The notes below the pieces were generated by a model, which made no database searches, had not been told where the DNA came from, and saw only the letters and a program-made list of their open reading frames with translations. From an uncultured Nitrospira sp. (GTDB taxonomy: Bacteria > Nitrospirota > Nitrospiria > Nitrospirales > Nitrospiraceae), in contig CAMLHQ010000001.1 of NCBI GenBank assembly GCA_946479785.1, positions 21,351 through 85,350 on the forward strand: a DNA stretch of 64,000 nt. The letters are read 5' to 3'. Both the position numbers and the translations under genes were made by a program. Positions 41,823 through 51,945 of this stretch are shown here, in pieces. Every line of letters begins with the position of its first letter. The stretch's first letter is position 1.

Positions 41823-43130
41823 ATGGTTACGCACGAACCAATCTTGCTGAAAAATATGAGTCAGCCCGGCTATACCGGGTCGTTGGCGGACTACGAGAAA
41901 ACGGGCGGTTATCAGGCGCTCAGAAAAATACTCGGCAAGGTCGCTCCGGCCGACATGACACAATTGGTCATCAAGTCCGGCCTGCGCGGCCGCGGTGGCG
42001 CCGGCTTCCCAACCGGCGTGAAGTGGGGATTTCTCCCCAAGGAGTATCAAGGGCCTCGCTACCTCTGTTGTAACGCCGACGAAAGCGAACCGGGCACGTT
42101 CAAAGATCGGCAGTTGATCGAGCGCGACCCCCATCAGATTCTCGAAGGGATCGTGCTGGCCTGTTATGCCATCGGAGCTGAATCGGCCTATATTTATATC
42201 CGCGGTGAGTTTGTGTTGGGGTCGAGGATTCTGGAACAGGCCATCGGCGACGCGCGGGGGGCCGGCTACATCGGGAAGAACATTCAGGGCACCGGCGTGA
42301 CCGTTGATGTGTGGGTGCATCGCGGCGCCGGCGCGTACATCTGCGGAGAAGAAACGGCTTTACTGGAATCGTTAGAAGGCAAACGGGGTCTGCCTCGCGT
42401 GAAGCCGCCATTCCCCGCCACCCATGGACTCTATAACCAGCCGACGGTGGTCAATAATGTGGAAACGCTCGCGAACTTGCCGCACATCGTCAACCGCGGT
42501 CCCGAATGGTTTGCGGCGATCGGATCCCCGCCAAAAAGTACGGGCACGCGGATTTTCTGTGTCAGCGGGCATGTGAAACGACCGGGGAATTATGAAGTCC
42601 CGATGGGCATCACGTTTCGAGAGTTGATTTACGAACATGCGGGCGGCATGCGGACCGACAGACCGTTGAAAGCCTTCATTCCCGGCGGCGCCTCGGCGCC
42701 TTTTCTCACACCGGCCCATTTGGACGTGAAAATGGATTTCGAATCGGTTGCAGCGGCAGGCTCCATGTTAGGCTCGGGCGGCGTGACGATCATGGAGGAA
42801 GGCACCAGCATGGTGTGGGCCGCGCTCCGGCTGATGGAATTTTTCTATCACGAGTCATGCGGCAAGTGCAGTCCCTGCCGGGAAGGCAGCTCTTGGCTCG
42901 TGCAGACCATGCGCCGCATCATGGCCAAGCGAGGCCGGGCGCAAGACCTTGAAACACTGACCGATCTGTGTAAGAACATCGCCGGCCGCACAGTGTGCGC
43001 GTTCGGCGACGCCGAAGTCGCACCGATCATGAGCACGTTAAAGCATTGGCGGTCCGAGTACCTCGCGCTGATCCACGAGGCAGAAGCGGCCGATTTGATC
43101 CGCCCGGAACTGGCTTTAAGGCGACATTGA
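41823..43130 (+). CDS. nuoF: NADH-quinone oxidoreductase subunit F
   Basis: 435 residues. Flavoprotein that oxidises NADH. The glycine-rich NADH/FMN site GLRGRGGAGFPTG is at about 55, the FMN site NADESEPGTFKDR near 90, and the [4Fe-4S] ligands are in ESCGKCSPCREG and in GRTVCAFGDAE near the C-terminus. It begins with zero spacing after nuoE and is two bases from nuoG. Confidence 0.97.
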   Translation: MVTHEPILLKNMSQPGYTGSLADYEKTGGYQALRKILGKVAPADMTQLVIKSGLRGRGGAGFPTGVKWGFLPKEYQGPRYLCCNADESEPGTFKDRQLIERDPHQILEGIVLACYAIGAESAYIYIRGEFVLGSRILEQAIGDARGAGYIGKNIQGTGVTVDVWVHRGAGAYICGEETALLESLEGKRGLPRVKPPFPATHGLYNQPTVVNNVETLANLPHIVNRGPEWFAAIGSPPKSTGTRIFCVSGHVKRPGNYEVPMGITFRELIYEHAGGMRTDRPLKAFIPGGASAPFLTPAHLDVKMDFESVAAAGSMLGSGGVTIMEEGTSMVWAALRLMEFFYHESCGKCSPCREGSSWLVQTMRRIMAKRGRAQDLETLTDLCKNIAGRTVCAFGDAEVAPIMSTLKHWRSEYLALIHEAEAADLIRPELALRRH

Positions 43131-43132
43131 AC

Positions 43133-45799
43133 ATGGCTGACACGAATGAAACCGTTCGTTTAACCATTGACGGCATTGCGATCACGGTGCCGAAGGGCAC
43201 CCTCGTGATCGAAGCGGCCCGTCGTATCGGTGTCATGGTCCCGCATTTCTGTTACCACCCGAAGTTGAAGCCGGATGCCAACTGCCGAATGTGCCTGGTT
43301 GAAGTCGAGAAGATGCCGAAGCTCCAGACCTCCTGCAGCACGGTCGCGACGGAAGGCATGACGGTACGAACCGCGACCACCGTTGTGAATGACGCCCACA
43401 GATCGGTACTGGAATTCATCTTGGCGAACCATCCGTTGGATTGTCCTGTGTGTGACCAGGGAGGCCGTTGCGACCTGCAGGATTTTTCCCATGAGTACAC
43501 GGCAACCGCCGGCCGCTTTGCCGAAACGAAACGCATTTTCCAGAAAGAATATTTCAGCCCCCTCATCGAAACGCAGATGAACCGCTGCGTGCAATGCCTG
43601 CGCTGCGTTCGCTACTGCGACGAAGTGATGGATGTGAAGGCCCTGGCCCCCGCCGGACGCGGGACCATGACGGAGATCAAATCCTTCGGCCCGCACCCGT
43701 TGGATTGCGAATTTTGCGGAGGCTGTGTGCAAATCTGCCCCGTCGGCGCCATTACGAGCCGGCTCTCGATGTACGAATACCGTCCCTGGATGGTCAAACG
43801 CGCCGACACCATCTGTCAGTTCTGCGGTGACGGCTGCCAGATCACGGTCCAGACGAAGGACAACGAATTGATTGAGGTCAATTCGGAATATGGCGCCGGC
43901 CGCAACAACGGCGACCTTTGCGCTCGCGGCTTCTTCGGCTACCATGCGACGAGCCATCCGGATCGCCTGACGAAGCCTCTCATTCGACGAAACGGCATCC
44001 TGGTCGAAGCGACATGGGAAGAGGCGCTCGAACATACGGCCCAGCAAATCGCTCGGATCAAACAAGCCCATGGCGGCCAGGCATTCGGCGGATTGATCAC
44101 CAGCCGCTGTACCAACGAAGAGTTGTTTCTGTTCCAGAAGTTCATGCGGCTGGCGATCGGGACGAACAACCTGGACAGCAGCGCGCGCTATGGCCACATG
44201 AACGCCATTGAGGCAATGCGACGCGTCCAAGGCACGCATCGCTGGCCCGTCACGTTTGAAGACATTACCGAGGCCGACGTGCTTCTGCTGGTCGGAACCA
44301 ATATCACGGAAGCCAATCCCATTACCGGACTCAGGGTCAAAGAAGCGGTCAAGAAAGGCCGGGCGCGCCTCTTCACCATTGAATCGGCTCAGCCGGCGAT
44401 CGGGACGATCAGCAATATCACGAATCTGGCGCAGCAGCATGTCTGCATGCCGACGGCTCAATTTGGGAACCCTCTGCTCGGTCTGCTCAAAGCGGTCGTC
44501 GAAGGCCAGCACGTCGACCAGCACTTCCAGAAGCAGTCGACCGACTATGTCGTAGCGTTGTCTCAGGCGCTCGCGGGCATATCATGGCCCGATCTTGAAA
44601 CAGTGACGGGAGCTGCACGCGAAACCTTCGCTCAGATAGCTACCGAGATTGCCAAGGGCCGACGAGTCGTCATCCTCGCGGGGCAGGAACTTTTGCGCAG
44701 CGCCGGTGGCTATGGCGCCTGTCTCCAGCTCCTCGATCTCCTGCTGCTCACCGGCAAACTGACTGAGCCGGGTTGTGGTTTCGCTCCATTGGCTGAGGAG
44801 AACAACGACCAAGGCGCTGTCGAAATGGGGGCAGTGGCGGAACTCCTGCCGGGCGCGTTGGACCTCACGAGTCCGGAGCATCGCGCGCAGTTGGGCCGCG
44901 CTTGGAAAGCGGATATTCCGCCCATGGCCGGCGCGACACTCATGGACATGATTGATCGGGCTCAGTCGGGCTTGTTGAAAGGCATGATTATCGTCGGAGA
45001 AAACCCGGTCGGCAGCCTTCCGTCTCATGTGCGTCCAAAGGAAGCGCTGCAAAAACTTGAATTCATGGTTTGTCAAGAACTCTTCCTCACGGAAACCGCT
45101 GCCTTGGCCCATGTCGTGTTGCCGGCCGCTGCTCCATTGGAAAAAGCCGGCACGTTCACGAATCAGGAAGGCCATGTCCAACCTGTCCGTCCGGCCATCG
45201 AACCAGCAGGCGACAGCCGGCCCGATTGGGAGATCCTGTCCGCCCTCTCGGTCCTCTTGGGAACACCCTTGGACTACGGGGATTCCAAGGAACTGCTCAA
45301 AGAAATTCGCAGCGTGCTTCCTGGGTATGGGCAACTCGGCCCTGCGCCGATTCCGGGTAAGGTCGATACAGCGGCTATCGGACGTTATATCGCAGGGGGC
45401 TATCGCCAGGACCTTGCCGCTCGCTATACTCTGGCCCCTCGCGGATCGCAGACCGAAGGGTCGTGGAATATCGCCCTGACCCAGAGCTTGTTCCATTCGG
45501 GGAAGCTGTCGACGCGCTCGAAGGGTTTGATTCAGATCGAAGGACAGGGCGCGCTACGAATAAACCCCGCCGATGCGACCAGGTTGGCCGTCACCAACGG
45601 GGATCGAGTCCGGCTGTCCAACAAGCGAGGCACTCTGACGACGATCGTCAAGCTGGTGGAACGTGTGCCCCAGGGTTCGGTCTGGTTCCCTGATCACTTC
45701 GCCCAGGAGGCGGTGACACTCTTTGAATGCACGATCGACCCAGTCACGAAAGTGCCTGCGTTCAGAACGGCGTCGGTCTCAATCGTGAAGGTTGGGTGA
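43133..45799 (+). CDS. nuoG: NADH-quinone oxidoreductase subunit G
   Basis: 888 residues. Large Fe-S subunit: N-terminal [2Fe-2S] ferredoxin domain (FCYHPKL, CRMCLVEVE), the histidine-ligated cluster (CPVCDQGGRCDLQD), two further clusters (NRCVQCLRCVRYC and CEFCGGCVQICPVG), a CxxC segment CQFCGDGC, and then a molybdopterin-type domain that is not expected to bind cofactor in complex I. The start at 43133 (MADTNETVRLTIDG) is the family start; the longer frame overlaps nuoF. A mixed repeat element follows the stop. Confidence 0.95.
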   Translation: MADTNETVRLTIDGIAITVPKGTLVIEAARRIGVMVPHFCYHPKLKPDANCRMCLVEVEKMPKLQTSCSTVATEGMTVRTATTVVNDAHRSVLEFILANHPLDCPVCDQGGRCDLQDFSHEYTATAGRFAETKRIFQKEYFSPLIETQMNRCVQCLRCVRYCDEVMDVKALAPAGRGTMTEIKSFGPHPLDCEFCGGCVQICPVGAITSRLSMYEYRPWMVKRADTICQFCGDGCQITVQTKDNELIEVNSEYGAGRNNGDLCARGFFGYHATSHPDRLTKPLIRRNGILVEATWEEALEHTAQQIARIKQAHGGQAFGGLITSRCTNEELFLFQKFMRLAIGTNNLDSSARYGHMNAIEAMRRVQGTHRWPVTFEDITEADVLLLVGTNITEANPITGLRVKEAVKKGRARLFTIESAQPAIGTISNITNLAQQHVCMPTAQFGNPLLGLLKAVVEGQHVDQHFQKQSTDYVVALSQALAGISWPDLETVTGAARETFAQIATEIAKGRRVVILAGQELLRSAGGYGACLQLLDLLLLTGKLTEPGCGFAPLAEENNDQGAVEMGAVAELLPGALDLTSPEHRAQLGRAWKADIPPMAGATLMDMIDRAQSGLLKGMIIVGENPVGSLPSHVRPKEALQKLEFMVCQELFLTETAALAHVVLPAAAPLEKAGTFTNQEGHVQPVRPAIEPAGDSRPDWEILSALSVLLGTPLDYGDSKELLKEIRSVLPGYGQLGPAPIPGKVDTAAIGRYIAGGYRQDLAARYTLAPRGSQTEGSWNIALTQSLFHSGKLSTRSKGLIQIEGQGALRINPADATRLAVTNGDRVRLSNKRGTLTTIVKLVERVPQGSVWFPDHFAQEAVTLFECTIDPVTKVPAFRTASVSIVKVG

Positions 45800-45816
45800 T
45801 AGGTACGAAGTGTCAG

Positions 45817-45917
45817 CGGATGTTCAAAAGTTGCTTTGTCACCCGTCCGACCCTGGCGCGCCTAGACGCGCCGTTGCCCATGGCAAGGCCGCAGCGGGAG
45901 AAAGGCCGAGGGTACTA
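45817..45917 (+). repeat. mosaic palindromic element after nuoG (family C start, family A tail)
   Basis: 101 bp, 17 bases past the nuoG stop. The start GGATGTTCAAAAGTTGC and the block ACCCGTCCGACCCTGGCGCG match the family C element at 14995-15153. The second part GGCAAGGCCGCAGCGGGAG then AAAGGCCGAGGGTAC matches the family A core in the opposite orientation. No full closing arm is visible, so it looks like a truncated or recombined copy. Confidence 0.6.
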
Positions 45918-45933
45918 ATCAAGGAGCGTTGTC

Positions 45934-47007
45934 GTGACTGAATTGAGCTTGCGACTGGCAGTCTCATTAGCCCAAATCGCCGCGGTCATGGGCGTCGTCA
46001 TGTTGACGGTCATGATCCTGACCCTGGCCGAGCGCAAAGTCCTCGGCTGGATGCAGGACCGCATGGGCCCCATGGAAGTCGGGCCCTATGGCATCCTGCA
46101 ACCGATCGCCGACGGCTTGAAATTGTTCTTCAAGGAAGACATCGTGCCGGCCGGCGCGAACAAATTCATGTTCAGCCTCGCGCCGATCCTTGCGATGGTC
46201 CCGGCCCTGATCGGGTTCGCGGTCGTGCCCTTCGGCCCGAGTCAGAAATTCGAGATGTTCGGAATCTCGGTTGAACCGTTCGTGATCAGCGACATCAACA
46301 TCGGGATTCTGTATATCCTCGCCTTTACCTCCATCGGTGCATACGGCATCATCCTCGGCGGCTGGGCCTCGAACAGCAAGTACTCTCTGCTGGGAGGGCT
46401 GCGATCGGCGGCGCAGGTGATCAGCTACGAACTGAACGTCGGCCTCGCCATCGTGGGGGTGCTGATCCTCGCCGGCTCGCTCAGCCTCGTCAAAATCACC
46501 GAAGCCCAATCCGGCGGATTCTGGCACTGGTACGTCTTTGCGCTGCCGGCGCCGCAGATTTTCGCCTTCGTCGTCTATGTCATCTCTGCCGTGGCGGAAA
46601 CCAATCGCGTGCCGTTCGACTTGCCCGAAGCGGAGAGCGAACTGGTCGCAGGCTTCTTCACGGAATACAGCGGCATGCGCTTCGCATTCTTTTTCATCGC
46701 CGAATACGCCAACATGGTGTTGGTCTCTTGCGTCGCGGCCTCCTTGTTCCTGGGCGGATGGAACGCGCCCTACCCGGGAACCATCCTTGAGCACATCGGC
46801 CTGGGGCAATTCGCCTGGGCCGAGAATATTGCGTGGTTCACCGTGAAGGCTTATGTCTTCTTGTTCTTGTTCTTCTGGCTTCGCGCCACATTACCTCGGT
46901 TGCGCTATGACCAGCTGATGAAGTTCGGCTGGAAAGTCATGTTGCCGATCGCGTTGGGCAACATCGTGGTCACGTCGATTGCCGCGTACTTGTTTCCGAA
47001 AGGTTGA
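45934..47007 (+). CDS. nuoH: NADH-quinone oxidoreductase subunit H
   Basis: 357 residues. Membrane subunit at the quinone site, with eight or so helices and the conserved loop [19 protein letters not shown]. The GTG start has AAGGAG seven bases upstream. It is the first gene after the mosaic repeat; its TGA overlaps a possible TTG start of nuoI. Confidence 0.97.
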   Translation: MTELSLRLAVSLAQIAAVMGVVMLTVMILTLAERKVLGWMQDRMGPMEVGPYGILQPIADGLKLFFKEDIVPAGANKFMFSLAPILAMVPALIGFAVVPFGPSQKFEMFGISVEPFVISDINIGILYILAFTSIGAYGIILGGWASNSKYSLLGGLRSAAQVISYELNVGLAIVGVLILAGSLSLVKITEAQSGGFWHWYVFALPAPQIFAFVVYVISAVAETNRVPFDLPEAESELVAGFFTEYSGMRFAFFFIAEYANMVLVSCVAASLFLGGWNAPYPGTILEHIGLGQFAWAENIAWFTVKAYVFLFLFFWLRATLPRLRYDQLMKFGWKVMLPIALGNIVVTSIAAYLFPKG

Positions 47008-47018
47008 GCAACGCCGAG

Positions 47019-47561
47019 ATGCAGAAACTCATTGCTTGGTTCAAGACGATCATCTTCTACGAGATCCTCGTCGGCATGAAGGCGACGATGTCGCATCTGC
47101 TTCATTACAAGCCGATTACGGTGCAGTATCCCCACGAAAAGCGCATCCTGCCAGACAACTACCGGGGGATGCTGGCCCTGCTGCGCTACGACGACGACAC
47201 GGAAAAGTGCGTCGGCTGCGACCTGTGCGAAGCCGCCTGCCCCTCGCGCGTGATCCGCGTCGTCAGCGCCGAGGTGCCGGGGGAGCCGACCAAGCGCTAT
47301 GCCAAAGAATATTATATGGACATGACGCGCTGTTTGTTTTGCGGAATGTGCGTCGACGCCTGCCCGGTGGATGCCCTCGGCATGACCCGCGAATTCGAAT
47401 GGGCGGTGTACGACAAGCGCCAGCTGCATCTGAACAAAGAGCAGCTGCTCGCGATCGGCGGCCGCTCGTTTCCGGTTCGTGAGAAACGCCTGGAACTACA
47501 ACACCCGAACGTGGCCTTCTTCAACGTCTCATTCGGCCACGTCCCACAGAAACCGAACTGA
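47019..47561 (+). CDS. nuoI: NADH-quinone oxidoreductase subunit I
   Basis: About 180 residues. Two-cluster ferredoxin-like subunit carrying N6a and N6b: CVGCDLCEAACP and CLFCGMCVDACP. The N-terminal helix (MQKLIAWFKTIIFYEILVG) contacts the membrane arm. ATG 47019 is preferred; a TTG at 47004 overlapping the nuoH stop is possible. Followed after 90 bases by nuoJ. Confidence 0.95.
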   Translation: MQKLIAWFKTIIFYEILVGMKATMSHLLHYKPITVQYPHEKRILPDNYRGMLALLRYDDDTEKCVGCDLCEAACPSRVIRVVSAEVPGEPTKRYAKEYYMDMTRCLFCGMCVDACPVDALGMTREFEWAVYDKRQLHLNKEQLLAIGGRSFPVREKRLELQHPNVAFFNVSFGHVPQKPN

Positions 47562-47651
47562 ACGTGGAGCAACGAGCGGCCGGTCGAAGGGAGACCTTGA
47601 CGGGCTGAGCGGGGGCGAAGATTGTCTTGATTTGAGAGAGGTTGGTCTAAC

Positions 47652-48176
47652 ATGGAACAACTCTTTTTTTTCTATTTTGCCCTGATCATTGCTGTGTCAT
47701 CGGTGCTGGTTGTCGCATTGCGCAATCCCATTTATAGCGCCCTCTCCTTGCTGATCATGTTTTTCCACGTCGCAGGCCTCTATGTCACCCTTCATGCCGA
47801 ATTCCTGGCCGCCGTTCAGGTGATCGTCTACGCCGGCGCGATTCTCGTGCTCTATCTCTTTGTCGTGATGCTGCTTAATTTGAAGCAGGACGAGCGCTAC
47901 CACCGGCAATGGCCCGTAGCCGCGGTCGTTGGAGCGGCCCTGATCGTCGAGGCCGTCATGCTGACGCTGTTGAGAGGACAGGCTGCTCCTGTGGAACCGT
48001 CCGGTCAAGCGACTGCCGTCGAAGGGCTCGGCAACACCGAGGCCCTGGGCGACGTGCTCTACTCCACCTACCTGTTCCCGTTCGAAGTCGCCTCATTGAT
48101 TCTGTTGGTCGCCATGATCGGCGCGATTGTTCTGGCCAAGAAAGACATCGGCGGAGAGGCGCCGCAGTCATCATGA
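47652..48176 (+). CDS. nuoJ: NADH-quinone oxidoreductase subunit J
   Basis: 174 residues with five transmembrane helices and the pi-bulge region [20 protein letters not shown] of the third helix. GAGAGG lies before the ATG. The stop overlaps the nuoK start by four bases (ATGA). Confidence 0.95.
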   Translation: MEQLFFFYFALIIAVSSVLVVALRNPIYSALSLLIMFFHVAGLYVTLHAEFLAAVQVIVYAGAILVLYLFVVMLLNLKQDERYHRQWPVAAVVGAALIVEAVMLTLLRGQAAPVEPSGQATAVEGLGNTEALGDVLYSTYLFPFEVASLILLVAMIGAIVLAKKDIGGEAPQSS

Positions 48177-48475
48177 TTCCGTTGTCCTACTATCTGACGC
48201 TGAGCGCGGTGGTGTTTCTCACCGGACTCGTCGGCGTGCTGATCAGACGCAACATCATCATCATTTTGCTGTCGGTGGAACTCATGTTGAACGCCACGAA
48301 CATCAACTTCGTCGCGTTCTCCCAGCACTTTCATAATGTCGTTGGACAGGTCTTCGTATTCTTTGCCCTTACGGTCGCGGCCGCGGAAGTTGCGGTCGGG
48401 CTGGCCATCATCATTGCCTTGCATCGAGCCAAGTCCACGATTAATGTCGACGAATTTCAGTTATTGAAATGGTAG
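48173..48475 (+). CDS. nuoK: NADH-quinone oxidoreductase subunit K
   Basis: 100 residues with three transmembrane helices; conserved [15 protein letters not shown] and [18 protein letters not shown], with the membrane glutamates of the proton path. The start at 48173 gives the family N-terminus [11 protein letters not shown] and overlaps nuoJ by four bases; the longer frame is out of family. Confidence 0.95.
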   Translation: MIPLSYYLTLSAVVFLTGLVGVLIRRNIIIILLSVELMLNATNINFVAFSQHFHNVVGQVFVFFALTVAAAEVAVGLAIIIALHRAKSTINVDEFQLLKW

Positions 48476-48484
48476 CGTTTCACG

Positions 48485-50383
48485 ATGACCTATGAACTCA
48501 TTCCATTGTTGCCGCTGGCCTCGTTCCTGATCCTCGGGCTCTTCGGCCACTGGATCAAGGATAAGGCGCACCTCGTCGCGGTCCCGGCCGTCATCCTGTC
48601 TTTTCTCTTTTCCGTCTTCGCCTTTGTTGACGTGGCTGGCGGACACCATTCGACCTTTCGACTCTATACATGGCTGACCTCAGGCACGCTCGACATCCAT
48701 ATCGGGATCACGATCGACCGCCTCACGGCGGTCATGCTGTTGCTCGTCACCACCGTCAGCGCACTCGTCCACGTCTACACCATCGGGTATATGCACGGAG
48801 AACCGGGCTATGCCCGCTTCTTCAGTTACGTCGCCCTGTTTACCTTCTCCATGTTGATGCTGGTCCTGGCCGACAATTTTCTCCAGTTGTTCGTCTTCTG
48901 GGAAGCCGTGGGCCTATGTTCCTATTTGCTCATTGGCCACTGGTACGAACGTCCGTCAGCATGCGCCGCGGCGACAAAAGCGTTCATCGTCAATCGCGTG
49001 GGAGACTTCGGGTTTATTCTCGGCCTGCTGCTCGTCTGGACGACGTTTGGCTCGCTGGATTATTCCGAAGTCTTTTCCAAGGCCCACGACGCGACAGGGC
49101 AGGTGATGAACCTCCTCGAACCGCTGGGCGGCAATTGGGAGGTATCGGTCCTCACCGTGATGTGCCTGCTGCTCTTTACCGGCGCAATCGGGAAATCCGC
49201 GCAGTTCCCACTGCACGTATGGCTGCCGGACGCGATGGAGGGTCCCACACCGATCTCCGCCCTCATTCACGCGGCCACCATGGTCACCGCCGGCGTGTTT
49301 CTGGTCGCTCGACTCGCTCCGCTCTATAACCTGTCCCCGACCGCCATGACGGTTGTCGCGATCGTCGGCGGTCTCACGATGGTGCTTGGCGCGACGATCG
49401 CACTGACACAAACGGACATCAAGCGGGTCGTGGCCTACTCCACCATGAGTCAGCTCGGGTACATGATGATGGCCTGTGGACTGGGGGCTTATGCCGCCGG
49501 CATGTATCACTTATTGACGCACGGCGCATTCAAAGCCCTGTTGTTCTTGGGCTGCGGCTCGGTGATCATCGCCCTGCACCATGAGCAAGACACGCGCAGG
49601 ATGGGTGGTCTGAAAGACAAGCTGCCGATCACCTATTGGACCTTTGTGGTCGGCTCGCTGGCGCTCGCGGGCTTTCCGCTCACAGCTGGCTTCTTCAGTA
49701 AAGACGACTTGCTCGTATCGGCCTGGTCGTCAGGCACACTCGGCCAGGTATTGACCGTATTCGGTCTGCTCACGGCCCTCCTGACGGCTTTCTATAGCTT
49801 CAGGCTGGTGTTCGTGACCTTTTGGGGCCCGTCGCACGTCGACCACCACCATGCGGTTCACGTGCGTGAGCCATCGAATACTATGACCATTCCTCTCATC
49901 ATCCTCGCGCTGTTGAGCATCGTCACCGGCTACCTGGGCATCCCGGGGTTTCTGGAGCCGATGTTTGCGACCGAAAGCGGAGGATCGGCCCATCAGGGAA
50001 GCGGAACCATCGTGATTATGGTCCTCGCAACCGCCATGGGACTGCTCGGCATTGCCGGAGCCTATTATGTGTACGTGTTGAATCCCTCGCTGCCCGATCG
50101 CTGGGCTCAGCGTTGGCGAACGGCCTATCAGTTGTCTCTCAATAAGTGGTACGTGGACGAAACCTACGATCGGAGCATTGTCCGACCGACCTTGTCTGCA
50201 GCCACAGAATTGTGGAAGCACGTCGATGTCACCGTGATCGACGGTGCGGTGAACGGAGTTGCACGGGCCATTGCCTGGGGCGGCTGGCTGCTCCGGCTCG
50301 TCCAAAGCGGGCAAACCCAACACTACGCGCTGGGGATGGCGCTCGGCGCCGTCCTGATCTTGACCCTCTTTATGATGATCTGA
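48485..50383 (+). CDS. nuoL: NADH-quinone oxidoreductase subunit L
   Basis: 632 residues. Antiporter-like proton-pumping subunit; conserved FVFWEAVGLCSYLLIG with the key glutamate, the lysine helix QFPLHVWLPDAMEGPTP, and a C-terminal lateral helix extending along the membrane arm. Five bases separate it from nuoM. Confidence 0.96.
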   Translation: MTYELIPLLPLASFLILGLFGHWIKDKAHLVAVPAVILSFLFSVFAFVDVAGGHHSTFRLYTWLTSGTLDIHIGITIDRLTAVMLLLVTTVSALVHVYTIGYMHGEPGYARFFSYVALFTFSMLMLVLADNFLQLFVFWEAVGLCSYLLIGHWYERPSACAAATKAFIVNRVGDFGFILGLLLVWTTFGSLDYSEVFSKAHDATGQVMNLLEPLGGNWEVSVLTVMCLLLFTGAIGKSAQFPLHVWLPDAMEGPTPISALIHAATMVTAGVFLVARLAPLYNLSPTAMTVVAIVGGLTMVLGATIALTQTDIKRVVAYSTMSQLGYMMMACGLGAYAAGMYHLLTHGAFKALLFLGCGSVIIALHHEQDTRRMGGLKDKLPITYWTFVVGSLALAGFPLTAGFFSKDDLLVSAWSSGTLGQVLTVFGLLTALLTAFYSFRLVFVTFWGPSHVDHHHAVHVREPSNTMTIPLIILALLSIVTGYLGIPGFLEPMFATESGGSAHQGSGTIVIMVLATAMGLLGIAGAYYVYVLNPSLPDRWAQRWRTAYQLSLNKWYVDETYDRSIVRPTLSAATELWKHVDVTVIDGAVNGVARAIAWGGWLLRLVQSGQTQHYALGMALGAVLILTLFMMI

Positions 50384-50388
50384 GGCTT

Positions 50389-51945
50389 ATGCAGACCGGC
50401 GGATTTCCGTGGCTCACTGTGCTGATCTTCCTCCCCGTGGCGGGAGCCGGCGCGCTCTATTTTGTCAAGGATACCGGCGCACGCATGATTGCGCTGGCCG
50501 TCACGGTCGCCGACTTCCTCCTGGCGCTGCCGCTCTGGTGGCTCTTCGACCCCTCGTCGAGCCACATGCAATTCGTCGAGCACGTGGCCTGGATCACTTC
50601 GCCGCCGATCCATTACAGCCTGGGAGTCGACGGGATCAGTCTTCCGCTCATTCTCATGACCGCCGGCCTGATGCCGCTCTGCGTGCTGATCTCCTGGGAA
50701 TCGATCACCATGCGGGTGCGCAGCTTCATGGCCGTGCTGCTCCTCATGGAAGCGGCCATGCTGGGCGTCTTCGTCGCCTTGGACTTCGTGCTGTTTTACG
50801 TGTTCTGGGAAGCGATGCTGATCCCCATGTATTTGCTCATCGGGGTCTGGGGCGGACCAAACCGGCTCTACGCGGCAATCAAGTTCTTTCTCTACACGTT
50901 GGCCGGCAGCGTGCTGCTCTTGGTTGCTATTCTGGTGCTTTACTTCTACGGGGGACACACGTTCGATATTCTGGCGCTCAGCCAGGTGACCTATCCGGCT
51001 GCGCTTCAGACTTGGCTCTTTCTGGCGTTCTTTGCCGCCTTTGCAGTGAAGGTCCCCATGTTTCCGTTTCATACCTGGCTGCCGGATGCGCACGTGGAAG
51101 CGCCGACCGCAGGCAGTGTGATTCTGGCCAGCGTGCTGCTGAAGATGGGCGCGTACGGATTCTTACGGTTCAGCCTGCCGATGCTGCCGGACGCGAGCCG
51201 GGCGATGACGCCGTTCATGGCGGCTCTTTCGATTGTGGCAATTATTTATGGCGCCTACATGGCGCTAGCCCAAGTGGATCTCAAGAAATTGATCGCCTAT
51301 TCCAGCGTCAGCCACATGGGATTCGTGACGCTCGGCCTGTTCGTGTTCAATCAACAGGGCATCGAGGGGGCCGTCCTGCAAATGGTCAACCATGGCATTA
51401 CGACCGGCGCACTCTTTCTCTGCGTCGGCATCATCTACGAGCGCACTCACAGCAGGCTGATCGCTGACAACGTCGGCTTGGCCAAGCCGATGCCGCAGTA
51501 CGCGACGCTGTTGGTGATCTTCGCACTGTCGTCGCTCGGGCTACCCGGCACGAACAGCTTTGTCGGCGAGTTCCTCGTGCTCATCGGAACGTTCCTCTGG
51601 AGTAAGGCGGCGACTGCCCTGGCTTCATTGGGAATCGTGCTCGCCGCGGTGTATCTGCTCTATATGGTTCAACGGGTCGCGTTCGGAGTCGCCTTGCCCC
51701 ATCAACTTCCCCAATTAAAAGATCTAAGCGAACGGGAGTTCGCGACATTGCTCCCGCTCGTCGTGCTGGTATTCTGGATCGGGCTCTTTCCCAATCCTTT
51801 TGTCAGCCGCATGCATAGCAGCGTGACAAAGACGTTGGAGACCATGGCACGGACGAAAGTGGCGCCAGTTTCACATCCTTCCGCAATCAATTCCTCCTCG
51901 TTCGTCTTGACCTCGGCCGATCATGAACAGGATCGCCGGCCATGA
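50389..51945 (+). CDS. nuoM: NADH-quinone oxidoreductase subunit M
   Basis: 518 residues. Antiporter-like subunit with FYVFWEAMLIPMYLLIGVWG (essential glutamate) and FPFHTWLPDAHVEAPT. The start at 50389 (MQTGGFPWLTVLIF) gives the family N-terminus; the longer frame is an overlap with nuoL. The stop overlaps nuoN by four bases (ATGA). Confidence 0.96.
   Translation: MQTGGFPWLTVLIFLPVAGAGALYFVKDTGARMIALAVTVADFLLALPLWWLFDPSSSHMQFVEHVAWITSPPIHYSLGVDGISLPLILMTAGLMPLCVLISWESITMRVRSFMAVLLLMEAAMLGVFVALDFVLFYVFWEAMLIPMYLLIGVWGGPNRLYAAIKFFLYTLAGSVLLLVAILVLYFYGGHTFDILALSQVTYPAALQTWLFLAFFAAFAVKVPMFPFHTWLPDAHVEAPTAGSVILASVLLKMGAYGFLRFSLPMLPDASRAMTPFMAALSIVAIIYGAYMALAQVDLKKLIAYSSVSHMGFVTLGLFVFNQQGIEGAVLQMVNHGITTGALFLCVGIIYERTHSRLIADNVGLAKPMPQYATLLVIFALSSLGLPGTNSFVGEFLVLIGTFLWSKAATALASLGIVLAAVYLLYMVQRVAFGVALPHQLPQLKDLSEREFATLLPLVVLVFWIGLFPNPFVSRMHSSVTKTLETMARTKVAPVSHPSAINSSSFVLTSADHEQDRRP

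Noticed and set aside
43160..44524. 454-residue open frame on the minus strand inside nuoG
   Set aside because: It is a shadow of nuoG caused by GC-rich codon use. It has no ribosome site or recognisable domain, and nuoG is certain on the plus strand.
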